A DNA stretch of 64,000 nucleotides from Micrasema longulum (taxonomy: Eukaryota > Arthropoda > Insecta > Trichoptera > Brachycentridae), in the NCBI GenBank assembly GCA_022494885.1, contig JAGVSM010000464.1, positions 62,001-126,000 of the forward strand, in the 5' to 3' direction. Under the pieces are notes generated by a model, which saw only the letters and a list, made by a program, of their open reading frames with translations, did no database searches and was not told the origin of the DNA. The position numbers were made by a program, and so were the translations under genes. Below are positions 21,691-32,649 of the stretch, piece after piece (position 1 is the first letter of the stretch; every line of letters starts with the position of its first letter).

Positions 21691-22470
21691 AAAATATGAC
21701 TTTTGACAGATCGCGTGCTTCTTCCAGCGTTATACTACGTCGTAAACTTTAAAGCAGTTTGCACTCACTTAAAAGATTACAGAATTTCTTGCCAATTAAT
21801 GTACAAACATTAGTCCATAGCTTACTTCTTCCACTCCTTGACTACGCGGATGTATGTTATCCAGATGCTAACTCTGAATTGCTCGATAAGTTAGAACGAT
21901 TGCAGAATATTTGTATTCGTTATATCTTTAATCTTCGCAAATTTGACTACGTAACCGAGTATCGCACGCAACTACACCGGCTCTGTATCAGGCATAGAAG
22001 AAACATTTACATTCTATCACTTCTTCGCAATATTTTAAATAATCCCAATTCGCCTGTTTATCTGAGAGAGCTCATCCAACCTCTTTCACAACACGGACTA
22101 GTAACGAGAGAACCCTTTAAATACCCTATCATCGCTCTAATTTTCTTGTCTCCTCTTTCACAGTAGTAGCCGCTCGCTTGTGGAATAGTCTACCCACTAA
22201 TGTTAGTGACGCCCCTTCTTTATTTTACATTTATGTAAGTCAAGATTAAAATGTCACTATCTAAATATTTAAATTGTTCCTTTATCCTTCTTCTTTCCTT
22301 CCCATCCCCTCTCCTCTCTTCATAGTATAGTGTTAATTTTTTTATTTATATTTATTTTTGTTAATCTTGGCTTTTATTTTTTGTAAAAATTTGTAAGATT
22401 TAATATATCCGTGTATTTATAATTTTCTCAAACTGAACGGTTTGGGTAGGTAGGAAAAAATTGCCTTTTT
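21691..22470 (+). pseudogene. LINE reverse transcriptase C-terminal fragment
   Basis: From about 21710: SRASSSVILRRKL, SLHSLKRLQNFLPINVQTL, LLLPLLDYADVCYPDANSE, LDKLERLQNICIRYIFNL, then YLRELIQPL. DYADVCY-like and LERLQN-x-IRYIF are characteristic of jockey/CR1-clade RT C-termini. The frame breaks at about 22166, followed by an AT/CT-rich UTR. Confidence 0.75.
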
Positions 22471-22640
22471 TTTATATTTTTTTTTTTATTATTTATTTAC
22501 AATTTTAAAAAACCCGTTAGGGTTACATTAGAAATTAAATATTGTCTAGTCATTTTATGTCTCGTCTAGTCTAGTTAGTTCTTAAGGCAATATGCTCGCC
22601 CTTATATGTATATATATTGTATATGTTTATAAAGTGTCAA
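22471..22640 (-). mobile_element. LINE 3' tail (minus)
   Basis: On minus an AACCC-TAAC-GGGTT hairpin precedes AAATAAATAATAAAAAAA. A plus-strand relative (AACCCGTTATGGTT) is at 57609. Confidence 0.5.
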
Positions 22641-22645
22641 ATAAA

Positions 22646-22821
22646 TGGCGGCCTTCGTGGTGTAGTGGTCAAGACGCTTGACTTACGCACGGAAGGTTCC
22701 GGGTTCGATTCCCGCGGTGAGAACACAAAAATTAAAATGTGATTTTTCTCAAGCCTGGGTGCTCTGTGATGTAATTCACCACTGTAATTAGGCCTCCTGG
22801 CCTGTTGTGGTGCAAAAAAAA
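22646..22821 (+). mobile_element. SINE1, full-length
   Basis: The tRNA-like head GGCGGCCTTCGTGGTGTAGT, with TGGTCAAGACGCTTGAC (A-box region), is followed by B box GGTTCGATTCC at 22702-22712. The tRNA-unrelated body reads CTCAAGCCTGGGTGCTCTGT and GGCCTCCTGGCCTGTTGTGG, then an A-rich tail. It is best preserved here and serves as reference for six other copies. Confidence 0.85.
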
Positions 22822-23774
22822 ATGTAAAAAATACATGCGTTGATGAAAAATAAATAAATCAAATAAATAATGTGCAGGTATAAGTTTCTATGGTCGCTAT
22901 CCCAGATTTGAACCGAGTTTAACTCTATGCGAGGTTTATGAGTAATACTTTTTGCTATACGATCATTATTCTACCACTATTATCAAGCTTGACTTTATAC
23001 CCGATATATAAGTGAGGCCCGAAGACTCGCTTTGAAAATCGCGAATCGTTTACCATTCATAAAAAATGTATGTAAGTCGTATGAAGGTCGCGGCACTCTA
23101 TACACAAATGTGTACATTCAAAATACACGGAATTACTAAAAAGGTCCAAATTCGTCCAAAGCGGATATTAGTCACTTTCGCTGTGGTCAGAAATCCGCTC
23201 ATCTTCAAATATTGAGTCCACGAAACGCCGTACAATATCGGACGTAGTTGTGCCAATATTCTCCGCGAATTTCAACCTTATTTTTATTACAAGACTAGCA
23301 GGCCCGACAGACGCTGTCCTGCCAGAACATTGGAACCTGCAATGAGGAACTTCAGCCCTACGGGAAATTTGATACAAAAAATGTTTTCTTACGCGGGGTA
23401 AAAATTAGAGCATTAAATTGTACGCCAAAGTTTCTTGAAAATGTACAGAAAAAATAATAAAAAATATTTTGATAAAAACGCACTACTTTAAATGACGTCA
23501 CTGGTTCATGTGAATCAACCTATGATCTGAGAGCTATGGAAGATTTCCGGTCTGCTTGTCGCTTCTGGACCAATGGGAAGAACTGAATGAGAATAAGCGG
23601 AAATGAACCTCTGACGTTACACGCGGAGTTATTTCAGAAATACAAAACTTTGAAAAATCGTATCGCCGATAATACGATATATAAAAATTAAAAAAAAAAA
23701 ATTTTGGCTTAGTTTAACAGTCTATTAACAAATAAAAAAATTTAAAAAAACCACTGAACTTCCTCATTAGCTAG
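22822..23774. other. No gene recognised; one small conserved-looking frame
   Basis: At 23168-23377 (minus) a 69-codon frame ends SIFEDERISDHSESD after IVRRFVDSIF. It looks like protein but matches no family I can name, and could be the C-terminus of a dead transposon. The rest is AT-rich. Confidence 0.3.
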
Positions 23775-24570
23775 TTGGACAAACATTACTACTACTACCA
23801 TCACGCCATTTCCCCGTAGGGGTAGGCACAGAGAATGGACCGCCACACACGTCTATCCTGGCATTCAATCCTAGCCTTTTCCACATTCATACATCTTGTC
23901 ATACATGCCCTTTGGTTCTGTCTGCTTTTGACATGACCAGAATTCAGATTTTGGTTTATCTGATCATGCCACGTCTTCCTCAGTCGTCCTCGTCTCACGT
24001 TGCCGTTCATTTTCGCCATATATACTTGTTTTACCATTCTTTCGTCGTCCATTCGTTCTACGTGACCAAACCTTTCTTAATATAATCAATTTTACTTGAC
24101 TCAGATTTACGCTCTCACCTGATTTTATCATTCGTAACCCTGTCATACATTGATTTCTCACACATTCGTATAAGAGATCGCATTTCAACTGCGTTCACTC
24201 GGCTTTCATCCTTCCTCTGCCGGTTCCATGTTTCATTTCCATACATAAGTGTTGGGACTAAAACTCCGTTGTGCACTGCCAGTTAAGCTTCGATTGACAT
24301 ATTTTTATTATCAATTACTGTGCTTAGTGCTCCGTTCATTTTGTTGCCCGCATTCACTCTTCTTTCAACATCTTTTTCTACTCTTCCATCTCTTGAAAAC
24401 ATGCTTTCCAGATACACAAATTATTCTACTTGCTCGAGACTATCGTTGTTTACATCTATTATGCAGTCAGTAACCTCACCATCCCTTTCAAATACCATCA
24501 CTTTTGACTTACTTTCGTTCATCGCCAATTCGCTCTCCAGGCATACATCATACACATTTTTTCGTAATTA
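23775..24570 (-). mobile_element. RTE-like LINE 3' end
   Basis: Minus: MDDERMVKQVYMAKMNGN, RRGRLRKTWHDQINQNLN, MTRCMNVEKARIECQDR, VWRSILCAYPYGEMA. Upstream degenerate frames correspond to the RT C-terminal region. The 3' end carries (GTA)n on minus (ACTACTACTACC on plus), unlike the tails of other copies. This copy diverges from the 4, 16 and 32 kb copies, suggesting a second subfamily. Confidence 0.75.
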
Positions 24571-24949
24571 ATTACACACGTTATTTATTTTTGACTTTTT
24601 TAAGCTATTTATATAATCGTAATAAGGGTTTGTTTTTTGTTTTATCTCCACGTGTGATTGGCTAAGAGGCCTCATTGCGCTCAAATCAAAGTCGTGCAAA
24701 AATCACTACTGTAGTGCCACTATCTATGGAGAAAATACGTGAATGCGTGTTGATGAAGGCAGCGTTTTACCCTGAGCCTTCTAAAATTTTGACACTCAAC
24801 TCATGCCCAACGCGGATTCAGTCATTCTTTTATCGCCAGCCGTGTTTTGATTTGACCTTGACACTTAATTCGAAACCAAAATAAATTACGAAAATGACAA
24901 AATACATTGTTTTTAATTTACATATTTTTTTTTTCGAGCTATTTAAATA
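24571..24949. other. No gene; DNA-transposon-like 5' segment
   Basis: CATGCCCAACGCGGATTCAG, CGCCAGCCGTG and CGAAACCAAAATAA (24797-24890) resemble 37046-37115, where they precede a THAP-like first exon. Nothing coding is intact. Confidence 0.35.
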
Positions 24950-25545
24950 TTCGCCTTAGGATTAAGAATAGTTTAGAAACCGCATACGCACATAAAGCAA
25001 AAGGCGACTAAACTACTAATAAATGAGTAGGTTTACGTTTTGACCCATTCATTTCTTTGTAGATGTCGCTCAGTACGCAACTCCTGATTTGAATTCAACT
25101 ATGCCGTGTTGTGTCCTTTTAAAGTGTAGAAATACTGCTGGGATCTTAAAGAAACAGGATAGGATCACATTTCATGTGTACTTAGCAAAGTATGTGTAAG
25201 TAGCAAATGAATTACTTAAAAATTAAATTGTTATTTTTCCATCTGTCAAATTGTCGATGGTAATTTTTTTTACCCTACTTTGCTCATCTAATAAGAGAAC
25301 TAATGAAAATTGGACCTCGGATTTAACAACTCTGTGGTGGACATTTGCTCGATATTATCTTTAAAACATCAAATATTATTTAACATGATATAAAAATATC
25401 CGTTTCAAGTAAAATAAAATTTGTTTTATATTTTAAGTTCAATTATTAAATGACTCTTTACTTTTCTACTCTGTTGTGTCAATCAATATTGCCGCGTGCA
25501 CAATAAAATTTTCGAGAAATTAACAAATTGCTTTTTTTTAGAATA
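24950..25545 (+). mobile_element. THAP-exon MITE, second copy
   Basis: Starts TTAAGAATAGTTTAGAAACC. It has ATGCCGTGTTGTGTCC (MPCCVLLKCRNTAG...) giving the THAP start CCVLLKC, then ATCACATTTCATGTGTA and a break. The rest (TTGGACCTCGGATTTAACAA, TATAAAAATATCCGTTTC) matches 11.3-12.1 and 42.7-43.5 kb. Its far end is missing. Confidence 0.7.
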
Positions 25546-25807
25546 ATTAATTGTATTTTCAAAATCAATATGGATATTTTGGAAATGTTTTCATACATAA
25601 ATGTGAAAAAGAAATTTAATAAAAATACTTTGGGAGAAAAACGTGACGTGTTTGGCCTCGGTCGTTGTGACGTCAAGATTCGTGATATTGTTCTGAACAA
25701 ATTCCAATGGCCAGGAACAAATAAACATGAATCGCGACGTATTAGGGGCGCGGCCAATAGAATGCCTGATTTTTTTCTCTTTATTTGTTTGTTTTTTTAT
25801 TTTTTTT
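25546..25807 (+). other. Unrecognised open frame next to the THAP-MITE
   Basis: ATGGATATTTTGGAAATG opens a frame continuing about 75 codons (MDILEMFSYINVKKKFNK...) until the SINE1. The 40 bases around this ATG recur inverted near 28790-28835. No domain recognised; it may be a fragment of an unnamed transposon. Confidence 0.3.
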
Positions 25808-25976
25808 GTTGCACCACAACAGGCCAGCAGGCCCAATTCCAGTGGTGAATTACATCACAGAACACCCAGGCTTGAGAAAAATCACATTTATTTTTTTGTG
25901 TTCTCACCGGGAATCGAACCCGAAACCTTTTGTGTGTGAGTCAAGCGTCTTGACCACTACACCACGGAGGCCGCCA
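25808..25976 (-). mobile_element. SINE1
   Basis: Near-complete minus copy: GCACCACAACAGGCCAGCAG, TCACCGGGAATCGAACCCG, GAGTCAAGCGTCTTGACCAC, CCACGGAGGCCGCC. Both box regions are intact. Confidence 0.85.
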
Positions 25977-26159
25977 ATTCCGCCGGGAATTAAAACTTTA
26001 AAAGTATTTTTTATGCCACTAATAATTAGCAAAAAAATTTTTTTACTGGCCAGTTCATAGACGTTTATTACTTTAAAAATGTATAAAAAAATATAATATT
26101 TCTGTATTGGAAAAATTAGATTAAGGACATTTAATTTTTTAAATAAATAAATCAAATTA

Positions 26160-26310
26160 CCTCTTTAACTTCACTAAAATCAACAGACGAATGAACTGAA
26201 GAATAAAGATCTTCAAACATAGGCAAAATGGTGAATGTTACAAAGTATTGGCAACTTAAACAAGCAGCGACAGGTCATAAGCCCTGTAAATGCCTAGACT
26301 TCCATATCAT
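26160..26310 (-). repeat. FB1 fragment
   Basis: CTTTAACTTCACTAAAATCA, CAAACATAGGCAAAATGGTG, GACAGGTCATAAGCCCTGTA: right-arm FB1 sequence. Confidence 0.55.
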
Positions 26311-26535
26311 TTATTTATTTATAAATCATATAGCACAAAGTATTTTACAGGTATAATACATTGACTTACATTCCCAGGAGTTACAACAACTCAATTTGGG
26401 ACATAAATAATATTAACATTTAGAAAATAACACATATTGAGAACAACAAAGAAACAAAGCAAGTTTAGCACCTTTATAACTAAATATAGCACAACAATAT
26501 ATACGCCAAAAACCCTTTCTTACACACGCATAATA
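26311..26535 (-). mobile_element. Probable LINE 3' UTR (minus)
   Basis: TTTATTTATTTATAAATCAT at the left is an inverted A-rich tail; CCAGGAGTTACAACAACTCA and the following AT-rich sequence look like a LINE UTR. No coding part. Confidence 0.35.
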
Positions 26536-26918
26536 AATATACAAGGTGTTATTTAAACCCTGTCACACCCCAGACCACGATGCTCAGAATGGGCAAGAAG
26601 ACATATTAGCATATTTAAAAAAATATTTAGAATGAAGAAAATTTGTAAAATTAAATATTGGTAAAAAAACAAACGGTTGCTTACTTCTGCGGAGGAGAAG
26701 CAAAGGGGGCGCGGCCGTGCAGTTTACAGTGTACATACTCCCCGTCCCCCCCTTTTCGTTTCTCTCCTGCAGAAGTAATAAACCATTTTTTTCTATATTT
26801 TTTTTTAAAGATATCAGTCGTTCTAAAAAAATATTTTAATGGGCCAATATGTCTTCTTGCTCATACTGATCATCGTGGTTTCGGATGTGACAGGGTTTAA
26901 AGAACACTCTGTATATTA
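26536..26918. repeat. Palindromic foldback element with TTTAAACCCTGTCACA arms
   Basis: The left arm reads GGTGTTATTTAAACCCTGTC; the right arm is its inverse, GACAGGGTTTAAAGAACACT. Complementarity continues through the MCCACGATG and CAAGAAGACATATT segments to inner arms TTACTTCTGC/GCAGAAGTAA around a GC-rich loop near 26700-26745. The element is about 380 bases and looks complete. Non-coding. Confidence 0.7.
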
Positions 26919-26939
26919 AAAAAACGCTTTTAAAAATGA

Positions 26940-27320
26940 AGAAAGTGGTGTAACTACCAAGGGAATTAAGGTCGTTAACATCACATGCCACGCAGACGAT
27001 GCAGCCATAGTGGAGATGAGAACATATTCTTCTCAGTTAGTAAACATTTAGATGCCTAAGAAATGTTGTATGGTACGATGAACACATTGCATTGGAAACA
27101 TGATTCCGATTTACAAAACGTGTGTCACACCGATCATGATCGACACCATGGTGTATACAGTAGAGGCGAGGATAGTTGAAACTAAATAGAAAAACCAAAT
27201 GACTGCTCAGAACGTCAGAGATGAAATAACTAAAGGCAATCGCAGGGAAAACCCAAAAAGGCAGAATCCGGAGTCAATAATTTTGACGGAATCAGGATAC
27301 CCAGGGCATAGTAAATAGAT
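26940..27320 (+). pseudogene. Decayed LINE reverse transcriptase fragment
   Basis: VVNITCHADDAAIVEMRTY aligns with the YADDAAIV catalytic motif of RTE-like RTs (Y to H). Further on, YKTCVTPIMIDTMVYTVEAR corresponds to the YKTCVRPIMTY motif. Many stops and indels. Confidence 0.6.
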
Positions 27321-27659
27321 TTTGGAGAGATTACGTCAATAATTCCATTAAAGAACAATTAATTAATTTATCTTCTTTAAAGTGTTCTCCATCCCGGTTG
27401 TAATGTGTTTTAACCTCAAAGTAATAATGCACTAAGTTGCAGAGGAGCCCAAAAGTAGGAAAACCATTTTATGACTATTGGGTATTAAGTTAGCTACAGT
27501 TCGCAGCAAAACAAAAGGCTGTACTCAGGTCGAGAATTGCCAAATGTTTATTTATTTGCATTGTAAATACTATATATTTATTATTGCAGGGTTATTCCAA
27601 TTATTTTTCAATAATTCACCTATATTTATTTTATAAAACTAAAAAATATATGTGTGTGT
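27321..27659. other. No gene recognised
   Basis: AT-rich unassigned sequence. Confidence 0.35.
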
Positions 27660-27735
27660 TTATTTTTTAAATTTATTTATTCATTTTATTCACAATATTG
27701 AGACATAAATCCCAACTCCATGGAACCAAAATCCT
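27660..27735 (-). mobile_element. LINE 3' tail (minus)
   Basis: TTTATTTATTCATTTTATTC, then GAGACATAAATCCCAACTCC and ATGGAACC match the tail at 59.92-60.0 kb. Confidence 0.5.
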
Positions 27736-28419
27736 GTGTTGCGTTTGTTTGTTTGTCCGTCACGTCTCCGAAACGACGAGTCGTAGCGGCCTGAAATTTG
27801 GACGCGTCATTTTAGATGCGATTTCAAGGTTAACAAAGCTATTTTCGAGTAAAATTTTAATCGACTTCTACTCGATAAAGACTCAAACTTTATATGGATG
27901 CCTAGTATGGCCCCGACATATTGCCTATAATTAACTGCCATCAACAGTAAACATACTTTAATTCACAAATTTATCCCCTAAATTGAGAAAAAATAGTATC
28001 TGAAGTAAATATGTTGATATAAAGAAAGATTTTAAGCAACATAATACACGCGTCGGGACAATAAATGCCAAAAATCAATGTAAACCATGGGAAAATATTC
28101 GAAATCAATTACCTGTGAAAACTGACTACTTTAACAGCTTTGACGCTCCTACTGCCGCAACCAAACATACTGCAATTCACTATAGTCGATGTTTATTTAT
28201 TATATCGTAAATATCCAAGTTATTTACAAACAAAGCCAAGCACAGCGACAAAAGCATCCGATCGAACCGTTATGTTTATGTTGTCAAAAAAAAAAACAAA
28301 GTGGCCACCAATTTTTTGCTAAGCAAAAAACCAACTTCGCTTGCGTTCTATGAAACATAGTGATAGGGCTTCTCTATAAGTTCACGCATTCTTACTCTGA
28401 GGTTTTAACACTTTAAAAT
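27736..28419. other. No gene recognised
   Basis: GTTTGTTTGTCCGTCACG followed by TCTCCGAAACGACG resembles a widespread repeat motif of insect genomes, but no element could be bounded. Confidence 0.3.
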
Positions 28420-28503
28420 ATATATTCCATATTAACCATCTCGGGAACCGAAACCGAGACCTCTCGCATGAAAGGCAAACACGCTTACCACGAGGCCGAC
28501 TTT
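28420..28503 (-). mobile_element. SINE2 head (minus)
   Basis: CCATCTCGGGAACCGAAACC, GAGACCTCTCGCATGAAAGG and CACGAGGCCGAC are the tRNA-like part of SINE2; the body is missing. Confidence 0.55.
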
Positions 28504-28916
28504 TTTTATTTTGCCTCGCGTAAGTTTTTTTCTGTCGGTTTATTTCACTTTTTATTTTTTTTATTTATCTTAATTTATTTTATTTTATTCCTTGTTTTAT
28601 CTAATTTTTCATTTTGATTTTAGTAAATTGATATATATATATTTTGGTTTTACCTAGCATGTTTTATGTTATTTTGCTAAACCTAGTCAGTAATAAAATC
28701 TCACGTAAAAACAACCTTTCTAGTGATACACATTTGTATTATTTATTATTTAAAGTAATCTATGAAAACCATGAATTAATTACATCATTTCTCCTCAACA
28801 TCCATATTGATTTTGAAAATACAATTAATTATTCTAAATTTATTTCATATATGTTTATCGGTATTCGTAGTATGTGATATTTTCCTATTGTCATTTTTTT
28901 CTCGAACACAAACTTA
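28504..28916. other. AT-rich stretch, no gene
   Basis: A T-rich run (28500-28640) is followed by an inverted match (28790-28835) to the sequence around 25546-25580. No element boundaries. Confidence 0.3.
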
Positions 28917-29052
28917 CAAACCATCACGCCGTTTCCCCGTAGTGATAGGCAGAGAGGATAAAACGCCATATCACTCTGTCTCTGCATACTATTCAATTCA
29001 ATTTCAATTTCATTTATTCATATTTAATATGTACATTACAAAATGGACTATC

Positions 29053-31968
29053 TTAACCCGTAGGACCCGATAACCCGTAGGACCCGATACCCTGCAATAG
29101 CAGTGGCAAAAAATCATGCCAACAGAACGATACCCTGCGATTGCAGTGTCCGAGTTGTGTGTACTTTTGAACTTAATAATTAGCTCTCCTCGTGACTTAA
29201 AGACAAAAGTAAAAATGTCACTTTACCAAACAGGGTTATTGTTCGCATGTTGGCTTAGTCAAAATATTTTTTTACTCCAGGATTTATTTTAAATATTATT
29301 TTTTCCGAGACGTGGATAATTCAGATATCATCCATCTGACTGAGCGCACACACACAGTCACACGCGGGATCCGGCATATCGCGGTCGATTATCGGTACGA
29401 GTCAGATTTCAATGTTTGTGTTATCTTTCGGGTACCCATACGTTTTGTTTATACGGGTGCGGATTGATTTGTTAGAAGAACTGTGAGATAGTTTTTGTAA
29501 TTATTAGTTGTAAACCTTTCGTTTTCAATAATTGACTGCACATATTAAACTCAATAAACAAAGCTGGTTTGTGAACGGCTGTAGTGTTTATTAAAAAAAG
29601 ACATTTATATTTTCACACGCCATAATGAATGAAGAAGAAATTGAAAGTTTCATATTAGACGAAGATTCCGATTATTCCATGAGTGACGATGAAGATTATT
29701 TACCCAAAAATGTTGTAGATTTAGATAAAGATAATCATGATTATGGCGGAGAAATTGATGAATCCGAATTTACGGAGCTTCAATCTCTAACAAATATTTG
29801 TAATGATCCTCAAACTTCACACAGTGCAACTTTACACAGTGTTCCTCAATCTTTAGCAGAATTCCAGAGTGATCTACTACCTTTAGAAGACTTACACTGC
29901 GACATTTATTCGCCTCAGTGGGAATGTGGCAATAGATTTAATCCTATTTTATTTGATTTTGACGAACAATCGGGTTTAAAAAATTGCGAGTTGAATGAGG
30001 AAAGTTGTGAATTAGATTTTTTTGAACTTTTTTTAAGCAACGATATTATAAGTACGGTTGTTATAGAAACAAACAAATATTTTCAAAATGTGAAAGCCAC
30101 TAAAGAATTTCCAGCACACTCTCCGTACCGAAAATGGAAAGATGTAAATATTAAGGAATTATACATATATATTCATCGCTCTCACCATGCTAATGGCTAG
30201 GCTTAAAAAAGGTAAAATAAGTGATTATTGGACAACAGACAAACTGGAGTTTACATCTATGTTTGGTGAAACGATGCCGCGCGATCGATATTTATCAATT
30301 CTCAACATGTTACACTTTTCAGATAACGAAAAACAAGTAGCGGGCGACTCGACATACAAAATAAGGGACTTTGTAAATTCTGTTTGCAATAACTATAAAA
30401 TATATTTTTACCCGTACAAAAATCTGTGTATTGATGAGTCCCTAGTTTTATTCAAAGGTAGGCTTCAAATAAAGCAGTATCTTCCGATGAAAAGACATCG
30501 ATTTGGTATAAAACTTTTTGTGTTGTGTGATGTTAAAACCGGATTTATTCTCCAATTTGTTATATACAGTGGTGCAAAAACTAATATAGAACTAAATAAT
30601 GTAGAAGAAGCTGTGTCGACGCAATTAGGTATATCTGGGAGAGTAGTAGTTTCGTTATTGAATGATTTTCTTAATAAAGGACATATACTTTATGTGGATA
30701 ATTGGTACAGTAGTCCACTGCTGTTTAATTATCTTCATAGTAATCAAACAAATGCTTGCGGAACGGTGAATAAAACGCGAAAAAATATGCCGAAATTCGG
30801 AACAGTTAAAAAGGGAGACATCGAGTGGAAGCAATCAGGTTGCAATCTTGCTATGAAATGGCACGATAAAAGAGAGGTTCACATGCTGACCACTGCACAT
30901 GATACGTCAATAATACCTACTGGCAAAGAGGATAGGACGACGAAGACCCCGAGATTAAAACCATCATGCGTGATAAACTATAATAAGCATATGGGTTCAG
31001 TCGATCGATCCGATATGCTTATTACATTCATCGAATGTGTGCGGAAAACCATAAAATGGTATAAAAAAATTGCGTTTCGGACAATTGATGTGACAGTTTT
31101 AAATGCGCATGCAATGTATAAGTTGAAAACAAATAAAAAAGTAAGTGTAACAAAATTTCATAAAGAACTCGTTAGACAACTTTTGCAAAAATACTATGAC
31201 CCTGATCATAAACCGAGGACCAGCAGACCGAGCGATCATCCGCTAAGACTTACTGCTCGGCATTTTCCATCATTTATACCACTGCCTCCTGATGCTAAAA
31301 GAAAATCCGCGCTCCGTGAATGTCACGTTTGCAATAAAACCAAACTACGACCAAAACGACGTGTACAAACTAGATTTTGGTGCAGACACTGTCAAATTCC
31401 TTTATGTCCAGATACATGTTTTGAAAATTATCATACCCTTTAAAAATTTTAGATTTAATTATATTTACATTTAGTTCAACAAAACAATATAAACATGTGG
31501 TCACTGTTTTGTATGCTGACACGGCGTACTGTGATTGTGTGTGTGCTCGCGGGAATAATATCGAATTGTTTAGTGTAAATCGTTTTTATTTATTATTGAC
31601 ATTAATATTCTTGAAACAGAGGATCTATTATGCTAGAAAATAGTTTGTTCTCAGATCACACCAAAGAATTTTTACCATAATATTTTTCCTGAACTTAATG
31701 TGAGTGTTTCTTTCACTGGATGATGTATAATAAAGGTAATTATTTTTGTTTTATAGCTCTAAAATCTTTTTTACTATAGTAAAAACATATTTATAATAAT
31801 TTATTTTAAAAGGTATGGCTTAAACGTTCAATCGGTATTTTTTCCTTTAATTTCGTAACGTTTTTTTAATGCATAAAAAAAATAAAAAGAAAGTTAGCCA
31901 GATATCAAAACTTTACGTCGTTCCAGGGGGAGAGGTACCAAAATTACGGGCAGTTGCCTAGAGGTTAA
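29053..31968 (+). mobile_element. piggyBac-like DNA transposon, both ends present
   Basis: TTAA at 29053-29056 and 31965-31968 is the classic piggyBac target duplication. The termini read TTAACCCGTAGG and, inverted, TTAACCTCTAGG (10 of 12 alike). Subterminal direct repeats are present on the left: AACCCGTAGGACCCGAT twice at 29055-29088, and CGATACCCTGC twice near 29087 and 29128. It is about 2.9 kb with one transposase, so near full length. The host is a LINE tail. Confidence 0.85.
29625..31443 (+). pseudogene. piggyBac-like transposase (DDE_Tnp_1_7), one frameshift
   Basis: Two overlapping frames: 29625-30200 (191 codons, acidic N-terminus MNEEEIESFILDEDSDYSM) and 30187-31443 (418 codons). 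The change of frame falls in the alternating AT run near 30163-30175, consistent with one slippage event. In the second frame all catalytic Asp are kept: NLCIDES (Asp83), LYVDNWYSSP (Asp171), MGSVDRSD (Asp273 and Asp276). The C-terminus keeps a Cys-rich CHVC...CRHC...C finger. Function of the intact family: TTAA-specific cut-and-paste transposition in the nucleus. One or two base changes would explain inactivity, so loss looks recent. Confidence 0.85.
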
Positions 31969-32649
31969 TTCATACATATAGAAATAATGATGGAAAATTA
32001 GGTATACACAAAAATAACACATAAGTATATATAATATTTAGAGAATAATGTGTTAAAAGGGTAAGAGAATCTTGTAACGAAAAACTCCCTCAGAGACGTG
32101 AAAAATGTCAATGTCCAAAGTAATATTGTTCAACGTAGAGATAGCCCTTCAAACAGGCATAACCAATGGCAGGTTGGTCCTGTATATTGGAGTGTGAAAC
32201 CGTCTATGCTGACGCTGTCTAAGGTAATTAATTATCCGGAACATAAAAGCTAATGCTCCGCATAATTAATATGTTGCCATACAGACCTCGCTCCCTCTAC
32301 ATTCATACATCTTATCATGCACGCACGCCGATTATTCCTACTCTCGACATGTCCATCTTCAAGTATTTGATGGACTCGATCGTGCCATGCCTTTCTCGGT
32401 CTTACTCGTTTCCTGCATCCATCAACATTCGCATCGTAGATCCTTCGAGCCGTTCTTTCGCTCTCCATTCTCTACATGTCCAAACCGACGCAGCGCCCCT
32501 TTCTTGACTCTGTCGATAATGCGTGTTTCAGCCTTACACGGTTCACCGATCTCGACATTCGTGCACCTATCGTGCATCGTTTCACCACACATTCGCCCGA
32601 GGGATCGCATTTCGACAGAATTCAACCCACTTTTATCATCATTTTTCAA

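Larger units (their letters stand above)
28990..32277 (-). mobile_element. LINE (minus) nested in the RTE copy and itself hosting piggyBac
   Basis: The left edge is an inverted AT-rich tail (CAATTCAATTTCAATTTCAT). The right part (31969-32277) gives a minus-strand RT C-terminus such as RRFHTPIYRTNLPLVMP and DIDIFHVSEGVFR. Without piggyBac it is about 370 bases long, strongly 5'-truncated. Confidence 0.65.

Noticed and set aside
22646..22721. tRNA gene
   Set aside because: A and B boxes are present, but the sequence continues into a body repeated elsewhere (25.8, 57.2 kb) and no acceptor-stem closure is seen; it is a tRNA-derived SINE head.
24249..24571. Plus-strand ORFs of 74 and 83 codons
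   Set aside because: Shadows of the minus-strand RTE copy; the real reading is on the other strand.
25727..26155. ORFs with ESNPKPF or ANSSGELHHRTP
   Set aside because: Translations of SINE1 sequence; the same peptides recur wherever SINE1 occurs.
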